Positions 16,391-23,840 of a stretch of DNA of 64,000 bases are shown piece after piece. How positions within the stretch are numbered: the stretch's first letter is position 1; each line of letters begins with the position of its first letter. Under the pieces are notes generated by a model. That model ran no database searches and had not been told where the DNA came from. It saw only the letters and a program-made list of their open reading frames with translations. Position numbers and translations under genes: made by a program. Source of the stretch: Spelaeicoccus albus (GTDB taxonomy: Bacteria; Actinomycetota; Actinomycetes; Actinomycetales; Brevibacteriaceae); NCBI RefSeq assembly GCF_013409065.1, contig NZ_JACBZP010000001.1:2542001-2606000 (forward strand). Reading direction: 5' to 3'.

Positions 16391-16430
16391 TCGGCTCAGC
16401 CGGACGCGCGGCAGGGAGTCGAGAGCGAAA

Positions 16431-16988
16431 TCACGAAGAGGCGTGACCCTGCCGGCCGGTGCCGGAGTCCGGGTCCGCCGCATCGTCGGCTTTGGCGGCG
16501 TCCAGCTCCTCGAGCAGCGACCGCAGCTCCGAACGGACGAAGTCGCGGGTGGCGACATCCCGCAGCGCAATGCGCAGGCTTGCAACTTCACGGGTGAGGA
16601 ACTCGGTGTCGGCAAGATTCCGTTCGGCCATTTGCCGGTCGTTCTCCAACGCGACCCGGTCCCGGTCGGCGCTGCGATTCTCGGCCAACAGGATGAGAGG
16701 GGCGGCATAGGAGGCCTGCAGTGACAAGATCAACGTCAGCAACGTGTAGTTCAAACTGCGCGGGTCGAACTGCAGCTTGTCCGGCAACACCGTGTTCCAC
16801 AGCAGCCAGATGGCACAGAACGCCGTCATGTAGACGAGGAACTTCGGAGTGCCCATGAACCGGGCAAAGCCCTCGGACGCGCGGCCGAACGATTCTTCCG
16901 AGACGCCGACCTGCGGGAACCAGCGACGTCTGGACAGCCGCGGAGTGTCTAAGCCCGCGGGTTGCTTCTTTTTGTCAGCCACGGTCAC
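16431..16988 (-). CDS. DUF1003 membrane protein
   Basis: A 185-residue protein with two transmembrane helices (about residues 48-66 and 80-102) separated by LPDKLQFDPRSLNYTLLTL, the layout and wording of the DUF1003 family. The last 80 residues are a charged helix with regular hydrophobic spacing (NLADTEFLTREVASLRIALRD), probably a coiled coil on the cytoplasmic side. It overlaps the end of the MgtE-N/CBS gene by 14 bp, as Rv1231c does with Rv1232c, so the two proteins probably work together at the membrane. Function unknown. Confidence 0.84.
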   Translation of the reverse strand: MTVADKKKQPAGLDTPRLSRRRWFPQVGVSEESFGRASEGFARFMGTPKFLVYMTAFCAIWLLWNTVLPDKLQFDPRSLNYTLLTLILSLQASYAAPLILLAENRSADRDRVALENDRQMAERNLADTEFLTREVASLRIALRDVATRDFVRSELRSLLEELDAAKADDAADPDSGTGRQGHASS

Positions 16989-18264
16989 CTCCGTAGTCGT
17001 GGTCGTCGTTGCTGGTGCGCCAGTCGTCGGGAAGCATTTGATCGAGGACGTCGTCGACGGTCACCACTCCGACGAGCCTGTCGTGCTCGTCGGTCACCGG
17101 GACGGACACCAGGTCGTAGGCGGCCAGCAGTCGCGTGACCTCGGAGATGTGAGCTTCGGCGCTCAGCGGTTCGACTTCCGAATCGATGAGCGCGCCGACT
17201 GCTTCGTGCGGCGGATGGCGCAACATCTCTTGAATGTGCACGAGACCCAAGAACGTGCCGGTAGGCGGCTCGAGCGGAGGCCGGCAGACGTAGACGGCCG
17301 CGGCCAGGGCGGGCGCCAACTCGGACCGGCGCACATGCGCCAGCGCTTCGGCGATAGTCGCCTCGGGCGGCAAAATCACCGGCTCGGTCGTCATCAGACC
17401 GCCCGCCGTGTCGTCGTCGTAGGCCAGTAAGGTGCGCACGTCCTTGGCGTCTTCGGGCTCCATGAACGACAGCAGATGCTCGGCTTGCGCGTCCGGCAGA
17501 TAGCCGAGCAGGTCGGCCGCGTCGTCCGGTTGCATCTCCTCGAGCACGTCGGCGGCACGGTCGATGCCCAGGGCCGAGAGGATCTCGATCTGGTCGTCCT
17601 GCGGCAGCTCTTCGATGACGTCGGCCAAACGCTCGTCGTCCAGCTCGTCGGCGACCTCCAGCCGCCGTTTGCTGGGCATGGCATGCACGGCATCGGCCAA
17701 GTCGGCGGCCTTGTTGTCCTGGTAGGCGGCAATGAGCTGCGCGGCGCCCTGATCGTGTTCCGAGGGCTCATCGTGGACGACGTCGCGCCAGTCGACCTGC
17801 AGTGTCTCTCCGCGACGGCGCAGCCGTCCCAGGCGCGACGTTCCGTCCGAGACCCGGCGACGGACGAACAGCTTGGAGATCTCCCAGTCCTTGTTGCGGG
17901 CCTGGGCTATTGCGACGTCCTCGATCGTCGCGGCCGCCTCGTCTTCGGACAGGGTGACGCGGCGGTCGAGCATTTCGGCAAGGATGAGGGTTTCGGCGTT
18001 GCGCTGCTCGAACCGGCGCATGTTGACAAGACCGGTGGTGATGACCTGGCCGGAATCAATGCTCATGACGCGGGTCATTGGCACAAAGACGCGGCGCCGG
18101 CCCGGTACTTCAACGACGAGACCGACGACGCGCGGAGGCTGACGGACCGTGGCCCGAAAAACGACGACGACGTCGCGCACCCGCCCGACCTGGTCCCCGA
18201 GCGGGTCGAACACGGCGGTCTGGGCGAGGCGCGCGACAAATACCCGATCGCTGGCGCCACTCAC
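16975..18264 (-). CDS. MgtE N-domain and CBS-pair protein lacking the channel
   Basis: A 429-residue cytoplasmic protein. About residues 1-110 contain a PRC-barrel-like segment (VFDPLGDQVGRVRDVVVVF), 160-280 an MgtE N-terminal superhelix (VIEELPQDDQIEILSALG, LLGYLPDAQAEHLLSFM) and 285-410 a pair of CBS domains (GLMTTEPVILPPEATIAEAL, DRLVGVVTVDDVLDQM). In true MgtE magnesium channels these are followed by a five-helix membrane domain, which is missing here. A magnesium-sensing partner of the neighbouring DUF1003 membrane protein is a reasonable inference. GTG start with TAACCT six bases upstream, so leaderless. Confidence 0.82.
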   Translation of the reverse strand: MSGASDRVFVARLAQTAVFDPLGDQVGRVRDVVVVFRATVRQPPRVVGLVVEVPGRRRVFVPMTRVMSIDSGQVITTGLVNMRRFEQRNAETLILAEMLDRRVTLSEDEAAATIEDVAIAQARNKDWEISKLFVRRRVSDGTSRLGRLRRRGETLQVDWRDVVHDEPSEHDQGAAQLIAAYQDNKAADLADAVHAMPSKRRLEVADELDDERLADVIEELPQDDQIEILSALGIDRAADVLEEMQPDDAADLLGYLPDAQAEHLLSFMEPEDAKDVRTLLAYDDDTAGGLMTTEPVILPPEATIAEALAHVRRSELAPALAAAVYVCRPPLEPPTGTFLGLVHIQEMLRHPPHEAVGALIDSEVEPLSAEAHISEVTRLLAAYDLVSVPVTDEHDRLVGVVTVDDVLDQMLPDDWRTSNDDHDYGGDRG

Positions 18265-18270
18265 GCGTCC

Positions 18271-18276
18271 AGGTTA
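18271..18276 (-). promoter_or_regulatory. Leaderless -10 element of the MgtE-N/CBS gene
   Basis: Minus-strand TAACCT followed by GGACGC and GTG at 18264. Confidence 0.5.
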
Positions 18277-18320
18277 TCCGGTGTCGGGCTCGGATGTTGG
18301 GAGCCCCGCCCTCCGCCCCG

Positions 18321-19364
18321 TCACAGGAAGACCGACGGGCAAAGGTCGCGGTATGCCGGGGCTTGGGTTCCGGCGGGCGCCGTGGCGGTCAGGACTGCGT
18401 CCGCAATCGCCAGCGTGACGGCGTCCGCCGCCAGCGCGCCGAGGCCGACAAGTGCGCTGACCGGATCGTCGGGCAGTCGCACGGCGCCCGTTGCAGCGGC
18501 AAACAGCGTGTCGCCGTCGACGATCGTGTGTGACGGACGGATGGCGCGTGCAATCCCGGCGTGTGCGGCGCCGGCCAGTCGGGTAGTGGCGGCGACGTCC
18601 AGTGCTGCGTTGGTGGCGATGACGCCGATGGTCGTGTTCGGGGCGGAAGGGGTTGCCGGGCCCTGTCGAACCGCAGCTGCGCGCCGCGCGTGCCAGTCGG
18701 CGGACTCGCCGGCCGTCGGCCTGCCGATCCGCGGCGTGACGCTTGCCGCGTAGAGCTCACCGTCGTCGTTGGCGATCCGTCCCGCCGCATTGACGGCGAC
18801 GAGCGCACCCACGGTGAATTGCCCGTCCGTGACCGAGGCCGTGCCAAGACCGCCTTGGAGAGTGCCGTGTTCGGTGAGCGCGCCCGTACCGGCCCCGACG
18901 CTGCCGGTGGCGACGGGAGCGGCGTCCGCGGCGGCCGCAGCGGCGTATCCGAAGCCGGCGCCCGGCCGGGCGGAGAAGTCACCGCCGCGTCCGAGATCGA
19001 ACAATGCGGCCGTCGGCACTATCGGCACGACGTGTTCCGGGGCGGCCCGGCCGAAAGCGGGAAATCCAATCGCGCGTTCTTCCAAGAACCGCAGGACGCC
19101 GTCGGCCGCGGCCAAGCCATAGGCGCTGCCTCCGGTCAGGACGAACGCATCGGCGCCGGGGACGAGCCGGCCCGGCGCCAGCGCATCCGTTTCCCGTGTC
19201 GCCGGCGCTCCGCCGGCCACTACGACGCCGGCCGTCGACCCGGGCGGCGGCAGTACGGCAGTGGTCCCGCTCATCCAGCCGGCACCGATCCGGTGACGGC
19301 TGCCGACCCGGACGCCATCGACGTCGATCACGGCGCCGAAGGCGTTCGCGGGCCGGTCGTTCAT
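18321..19364 (-). CDS. P1 (S58) family N-terminal nucleophile peptidase
   Basis: Predicted self-processing aminopeptidase/amidase of the DmpA-NylC family, 347 residues. Typical segments are DAFVLTGGSAYGLAAADG and GAGFGYAAAAAAD. The putative cleavage point is N243-T244 in the segment APNTTIGVIATNAALD; nylon oligomer hydrolase NylC is cleaved at an Asn-Thr bond, while DmpA uses Gly-Ser. Thr244 would become the N-terminal nucleophile. The ATG at 19364 overlaps the aminopeptidase P stop (ATGA), so both peptidases are made together. Natural substrate unknown. Confidence 0.8.
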   Translation of the reverse strand: MNDRPANAFGAVIDVDGVRVGSRHRIGAGWMSGTTAVLPPPGSTAGVVVAGGAPATRETDALAPGRLVPGADAFVLTGGSAYGLAAADGVLRFLEERAIGFPAFGRAAPEHVVPIVPTAALFDLGRGGDFSARPGAGFGYAAAAAADAAPVATGSVGAGTGALTEHGTLQGGLGTASVTDGQFTVGALVAVNAAGRIANDDGELYAASVTPRIGRPTAGESADWHARRAAAVRQGPATPSAPNTTIGVIATNAALDVAATTRLAGAAHAGIARAIRPSHTIVDGDTLFAAATGAVRLPDDPVSALVGLGALAADAVTLAIADAVLTATAPAGTQAPAYRDLCPSVFL

Positions 19365-20914
19365 GATTGCAGCGAGCGCATCCACGCCTCGACGTCGCCG
19401 GGCGTGCGCGGAAGCGCGGCGGACAGGTTCTCGACGCCGTCCGCGGTCACCAGTACGTCGTCCTCGAGACGCACGCCGATACCGCGCAGGCCCTCCGGCA
19501 CGGCCAAGTCATCCTCCTTGAAGTAGAGTCCGGGTTCGATGGTGAACACCATGCCGGGCTCCAGCAGCGCATCCATATACATCTCGGCCCGAGCCTGTGC
19601 GCAATCGTGCACGTCCAGCCCCAAATGATGGCTCGTTCCGTGCACCATCCACCGGCGATGGAACTGACCGTCCTCGCGCAGCGACTCCTCGGCGGTGCCG
19701 GGCAACAGCCCCCAGTCCTCGAGACGGTGGGCCAGCACCTTCATGGCCGCCGCATGCAGATCGCGGAAGCGAACCTCCCGTTCGCCGTGCTCCGCGGCCA
19801 CGGCAAATGCGGCGTCGGCAGCGTCCACTACTGCCTGATACACGCGCCGTTGGGCGTCGGAGTAGGTGCCCGACGTCGGCAGTGACCGCGTCACGTCGGC
19901 GGTGTAGAGCGAATCAGCCTCGGCGCCGGCGTCGACGAGTATCACGTCCCCGGCATCGACCGTGCCGTCATTGCGGATCCAGTGCAGCGTGCACGCATGC
20001 GGGCCGGACGCCGCAATGGTCTCGTACCCGACGCCGTTGCCGTCTTCACGGGCATGGGATTCGAAAGCCCCCTCGACGACGCGCTCGCCGCGGTCATGCC
20101 GGATCGCGCGGGGCAGCGCGCGGGCGATTTGCTCGAAACCGCCTGCCGTGATGGCGATGGCCTCGCGCATCTGAGCAATCTCGTAATCGTCCTTGATCAG
20201 TCGCAGCTCGCTGAGCGTTTCGACCAGCTCGGCATCGGCCGCGGCCGTCTCGTCGGCGTCGAGATCGGCCCTGGCAACGGCAAGCATCTGGTCGTACGTC
20301 GGATCGGCGCCCGTGACGAGCCGCACGCGGATGGCGCCGGCATCCTTCGTGACGGCGTCCGCACAATCGTCGAGATGCCTGGCCTCGACGTCGAGTTCGG
20401 CCTCGACCTCTTCCAAGCTGGGGCGCACGCCCACCCACAACTCGCCGTAGCGGGCGTTGGCGTAGAACTCCTCGGTATCGCGGCCGGCCCTCGGGCGGAA
20501 GAACAACTGGGCATCGTGACCGTCGTCCGTCGGTTCAAGGACGAGGACGGCGTCCGGCTCGTGGTCGCGGCCGAATCCCGTCAAATGGGCGAATGCCGAA
20601 TGCGGCCGGAACCGGTAATCGGAATCGTTCGACCGGACCTTGAGCGGCCCGGCCGGGATGACCAGACGATCGCCCGGAAACTTCTTGGAAATCGCTTCTC
20701 GGCGTGCTGCCGCATACGGCGCGACGGCGGCTGCAACGCCGTCGGGATCCGGACGCGGTGCCCAGTCGCGGGCGATGAATTCTCGGAAGGCCTTCGAATT
20801 GGGACGGCGGCTGCGGTTGTTCACGCGCGCGGCGACGTCGTCGGGCCGCGGCTTGTCGGCCTGCGCGGCAGCTGCTTGATTGTCTTGCATAGCGGATGCG
20901 TCGGTACTGGTCAT
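19361..20914 (-). CDS. pepP: Xaa-Pro aminopeptidase (aminopeptidase P)
   Basis: Metallopeptidase of family M24 removing N-terminal residues next to proline; 517 residues. The N-terminal half (about 60-230) is the creatinase-like domain. The C-terminal pita-bread domain shows the metal ligands: DAGAEADSLYTADVTRSLP (two Asp), HGTSHHLGLDVHD (His), FTIEPGLYF (Glu) and RLEDDVLVT (Glu). The first 50 residues are hydrophilic and low complexity. The start ATG has GACGAT six bases upstream on the minus strand, a weaker form of the leaderless pattern. Overlaps the P1 peptidase gene. Confidence 0.92.
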   Translation of the reverse strand: MTSTDASAMQDNQAAAAQADKPRPDDVAARVNNRSRRPNSKAFREFIARDWAPRPDPDGVAAAVAPYAAARREAISKKFPGDRLVIPAGPLKVRSNDSDYRFRPHSAFAHLTGFGRDHEPDAVLVLEPTDDGHDAQLFFRPRAGRDTEEFYANARYGELWVGVRPSLEEVEAELDVEARHLDDCADAVTKDAGAIRVRLVTGADPTYDQMLAVARADLDADETAAADAELVETLSELRLIKDDYEIAQMREAIAITAGGFEQIARALPRAIRHDRGERVVEGAFESHAREDGNGVGYETIAASGPHACTLHWIRNDGTVDAGDVILVDAGAEADSLYTADVTRSLPTSGTYSDAQRRVYQAVVDAADAAFAVAAEHGEREVRFRDLHAAAMKVLAHRLEDWGLLPGTAEESLREDGQFHRRWMVHGTSHHLGLDVHDCAQARAEMYMDALLEPGMVFTIEPGLYFKEDDLAVPEGLRGIGVRLEDDVLVTADGVENLSAALPRTPGDVEAWMRSLQS

Positions 20915-20983
20915 GGGACAATCGTCTCACCAAGACATGCTTGGCGGCGAGCGGGCGGTAGTGCGACGGCAGGGTGGTGAAAA

Positions 20984-21838
20984 ATGCTGGAGGAGGCGGC
21001 GGACGGCGTGTTCGTGGCCACCAGCCGGATCGATGTCACCACGAGCACCGTCATCGTTGACGGCACCGAGTGCGTGCTTGTGGATCCGGCCTGGACCCCT
21101 GCCGAGTTGAGCGCGCTCGCGGCGGAGATCGCCCGACGCGGCTGGGCTGTGTCGGCCGGCCTTGCCACCCACGCCCATCATGACCACCTGCTCTGGCATC
21201 CGGGGTTCGGCACGGGGCCGCGATGGGGTTCGGCCGGGACCGTGCAAATGATCCGCGAACATTATGCCGACTTGCTCGGCGCCCTGGACAACGGCTCCGA
21301 CAACGGCTCCGGCGATGGGCCCGGCGATGGGCCCGCTGCAGTGGCGGACGGCGAGCACAGCCGCGTGCCCGCGTGGTATCGGGAACTATTTGCCCGCGTC
21401 GCCCCGGTGCCCGGAGACAATCTCCCCGAGCCTTTTGGCACGTCGTCCGGACGTTTGGCCGACCGGCAATCCGAGCCGATGGAACTGATAGTGCACGACG
21501 GCCACGCTCCCGGGCACACGGCCCTGTGGCTGCCGCACCGGCGCGTCCTTGTCGCCGGCGACATGCTCAGCGATCTCGAGTTGCCCTTGCCGTTGGATCC
21601 GGACGACGTGCCCGCCTACCTGCACGCGCTCGACGTCCTCGAACCGTACGTGCATCGAGCCGAGGTGCTGATCCCCGGGCACGGCACGCCCACGACCGAT
21701 CCTGCCGCACGGCTCGCTGCCGACTACGCGTACTTCGACGATGTGCGTACGGGGCGCCCGTCCGCGGATCCGCGCGTCGACCGTCCCGGCATGGCCGCGG
21801 TCGACCGTCGGGTTCGGGGCTTGGCGGAGCCGCATTGA
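20984..21838 (+). CDS. Metallo-beta-lactamase fold hydrolase
   Basis: A 284-residue MBL-fold protein. The signature THAHHDH (about residues 62-68) provides zinc ligands; a later His (APGHTALWLP) and Asp (LVAGDMLSD) complete the binuclear site, and IPGHGTP gives the last His. Substrate unknown; the fold includes glyoxalase II-like and lactonase enzymes. Residues 102-117 are a repetitive insertion (DNGS twice, then GDGP twice) encoded by two tandem 12-bp duplications. GGTGG upstream of the ATG may act as ribosome binding site. Divergent from the pepP operon. Confidence 0.8.
   Translation: MLEEAADGVFVATSRIDVTTSTVIVDGTECVLVDPAWTPAELSALAAEIARRGWAVSAGLATHAHHDHLLWHPGFGTGPRWGSAGTVQMIREHYADLLGALDNGSDNGSGDGPGDGPAAVADGEHSRVPAWYRELFARVAPVPGDNLPEPFGTSSGRLADRQSEPMELIVHDGHAPGHTALWLPHRRVLVAGDMLSDLELPLPLDPDDVPAYLHALDVLEPYVHRAEVLIPGHGTPTTDPAARLAADYAYFDDVRTGRPSADPRVDRPGMAAVDRRVRGLAEPH
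21287..21334 (+). repeat. Two adjacent 12-bp tandem duplications inside the MBL gene
   Basis: GACAACGGCTCC occurs at 21287-21298 and again at 21299-21310; directly after it GGCGATGGGCCC occurs at 21311-21322 and 21323-21334. All copies are exact and in frame, encoding DNGS-DNGS-GDGP-GDGP. Confidence 0.9.
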
Positions 21839-21906
21839 GCGGGTGGTGCCAGTGCCGGAGCGCGGATGGCCGCGCCGAGTGGCGGCGAATGGCCCATCGT
21901 GCGCAT

Positions 21907-21963
21907 CGAGTGGTGGCGAATGGCTGCGAAATCGCCGATTTCGCAGCCATTCGCCACCACTCG
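21907..21963. repeat. 57-bp palindrome with 28-bp perfect arms
   Basis: Positions 21907-21934 and 21936-21963 are exact reverse complements around a single C at 21935. The arms contain GTGGCGAATGGCTGCGAAAT. A related unit (GAGTGGCGGCGAATGG) is found once more just upstream, near 21878-21893, in direct orientation. It lies between the convergent MBL and DMT genes and would form an exceptionally strong hairpin in either transcript. Confidence 0.9.
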
Positions 21964-21992
21964 GCGGGGGAGCGGAGCGGGGGCGGGGAGGA

Positions 21993-22844
21993 TCAGGCGA
22001 TGGCGATCGCCACGACCGCGACGGCGCATAGGCCCAACCCGGCTAGTTGGACGCCGGACGGCCGCTCGCGTAGCACCGCCGCGGCCAACAGCACGGTGAA
22101 CCCGGGATAAATCGACGAGAGCACTGCCGCAATGGTGAGCGCCCCGGTGTGCGTGGCATAGAAATACAGCACCGTCGCAGCCACGGACAAGACCCCGGCG
22201 AGGACGGCCATTGCCAACAGGAGCCGTCGGCGCGGGCTTCCCTTGCTTGATTTCGGCCGCCTGATCGCGAACACGGCGGCCAGCCCGATGACAGCCACGG
22301 TTTCGCCGGACAGCACCGGCCAGAGGCCCGACGAGTCACCGGCCTTGCCTATTCCGACGTAGAGCAGGCCGAGTCCGGCGCCGGCGACCAGCCCGTCGAC
22401 GGTGCCCGATGCGAGCGCCGCACCGGGCACCCGGGTCGACGGCTTGGACACGAGCCAAATGGCCGGGAGCGCCGCTACCACGCCGACGATCGCCAGCGGG
22501 GCCAGACGGTCGCCGCCGGCAATACCCACGATGGCCGGGAGCACTGCCGAGCCGACCGCCGACAACGGGGCCGCGACTGCCATATTGCCGTTGCCCAGGC
22601 CGCGGTAAAGGGCCAGCGAACCGACGACGGATCCGACTCCGCCCAGTCCGCCCCACAACAGTGCAGCAGTCGTCGGCACGGGCGACGGCGTGAACGGCAC
22701 CGCAGCGGCGATGAGCACGAGGGCGAACAACTGACTCACCAACGTCACGGTCACGAAGTTGACGCGCCGCGCGGCCACGCCGGCGAAAAAGTCCGAGACG
22801 CCAAAGCAGACGGCCGAGACCAAACTCAAGACAACGGTGCTCAC
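21993..22844 (-). CDS. DMT superfamily (EamA-type) transporter
   Basis: A 283-residue integral membrane protein with ten hydrophobic helices arranged as two five-helix halves, the EamA/DMT pattern. The N-terminus (SAVCFGVSDFFAGVAARR) and the C-terminal half (AVLSSIYPGFTVLLAAAVLRERPSGVQLAGLGL, quoted here as VLSSIYPGFTVLLAA and ERPSGVQLAG) are typical, with the conserved Glu of LxE in the second half. Probably a metabolite exporter; substrate unknown. The start is GTG at 22844. A perfect 8-bp inverted repeat (ATGAAAAT/ATTTTCAT) lies just upstream at about 22859-22893. Confidence 0.83.
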   Translation of the reverse strand: MSTVVLSLVSAVCFGVSDFFAGVAARRVNFVTVTLVSQLFALVLIAAAVPFTPSPVPTTAALLWGGLGGVGSVVGSLALYRGLGNGNMAVAAPLSAVGSAVLPAIVGIAGGDRLAPLAIVGVVAALPAIWLVSKPSTRVPGAALASGTVDGLVAGAGLGLLYVGIGKAGDSSGLWPVLSGETVAVIGLAAVFAIRRPKSSKGSPRRRLLLAMAVLAGVLSVAATVLYFYATHTGALTIAAVLSSIYPGFTVLLAAAVLRERPSGVQLAGLGLCAVAVVAIAIA

Positions 22845-22948
22845 GGAAGGGTTCCGTCGATGAAAATGGCCGTCATGAACCAGAGATTTTCATACCGGTG
22901 AATGGAATGCAAAGCCCGGCTATCCCGGAGCAGAGGGTGCATGCGTCA

Positions 22949-22954
22949 TAGGCT
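22949..22954 (+). promoter_or_regulatory. Leaderless -10 element of the PHP gene
   Basis: TAGGCT, seven bases, then ATG at 22962. Confidence 0.55.
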
Positions 22955-22961
22955 GGGCACC

Positions 22962-23807
22962 ATGATGATCGACCTGCACACGCACTCCGTCTTTTCCGAC
23001 GGCACCCAGCCGCCCGCCGGGGTGATGGAATCCGCTGCCGAGGCCGGCATCGACGTCGTCGCGCTGACCGACCACGACACGACGGCGGGGTGGACGGAGG
23101 CCGCCGAGCGCGCCGTCCGGCTCGGCCTGACGTTCGTGCCGGGGATGGAGGTGTCGTGCACGTCCGGCGGCATCAGCGTGCATCTGCTCAGCTATCTGCA
23201 CGACCCGGCCGATCCGGGCCTGGTGGCCGAAGTGAACAAGGCACGCGATTCGAGGCGTCATCGTGCGCATGCCATCGTCGATAAGCTCGCCGTCGACTTC
23301 CCGATCACGTGGGACGACGTGCGAGCCCGGCTGAGCCCGGGCGCAGCCGTGGGTCGGCCGCACATTGCGGATGCGCTGATCGAAGTCGGTGTCGTGACGG
23401 ACCGAACCGAAGCCTTCGCGGACATCCTGCACCCCCGGGGGCGCTATTATGCGACGCACTACGCGGTGGAAGCCGTCACGGCCGTGCGTCTGGTGCGCGC
23501 AGCCGGGGGAGTGCCGGTGATGGCCCATCCGCGAGCCCGCTCACGCGGCCGTGTCGTGAGTGAGGACGTATTGGAAGAAATGATCGGCGCCGGCCTCCGC
23601 GGCCTGGAAATCGACCATCGCGACAATCCCGAGCCCGAGCGGGTCAGGTTGCGCGAAATAGCTGCCGCGCACGACTTGATAGTGACGGGGTCGAGTGATT
23701 ATCACGGCACCGGCAAGGCCAATGTGCTGGGAGAAAACACAACGACGCCGGCCGCGCTGGCCGCAATTGAAGCGGAAGGCAGCGGGACCGGCGTCGTCAG
23801 GCCCTAA
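22962..23807 (+). CDS. PHP-domain phosphoesterase
   Basis: A 281-residue metal-dependent phosphoesterase of the YciV/TrpH type. Metal ligands are visible as DLHTHSVFSDGT (HxH), ALTDHDTT (Asp-His), and VMAHPRA plus TGSSDYHGTG towards the end. Characterised relatives hydrolyse 3',5'-bisphosphonucleosides (pAp) and short RNAs 5' to 3'. The ATG at 22962 (or the adjacent one at 22965) follows a leaderless -10; the upstream in-frame starts are not needed. It runs convergent to the DEAD-box helicase gene, with a 33-bp gap. Confidence 0.85.
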   Translation: MMIDLHTHSVFSDGTQPPAGVMESAAEAGIDVVALTDHDTTAGWTEAAERAVRLGLTFVPGMEVSCTSGGISVHLLSYLHDPADPGLVAEVNKARDSRRHRAHAIVDKLAVDFPITWDDVRARLSPGAAVGRPHIADALIEVGVVTDRTEAFADILHPRGRYYATHYAVEAVTAVRLVRAAGGVPVMAHPRARSRGRVVSEDVLEEMIGAGLRGLEIDHRDNPEPERVRLREIAAAHDLIVTGSSDYHGTGKANVLGENTTTPAALAAIEAEGSGTGVVRP

Positions 23808-23840
23808 GTAGCGGGCCCCGAGCAGCGGGTAACGACCAAA

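Noticed and set aside
22859..22893. Inverted repeat ATGAAAAT/ATTTTCAT upstream of the DMT gene as a regulator site
   Set aside because: Only 8-bp arms with a wide spacer and no related site elsewhere in the window; could be chance, so mentioned only in the gene entry.
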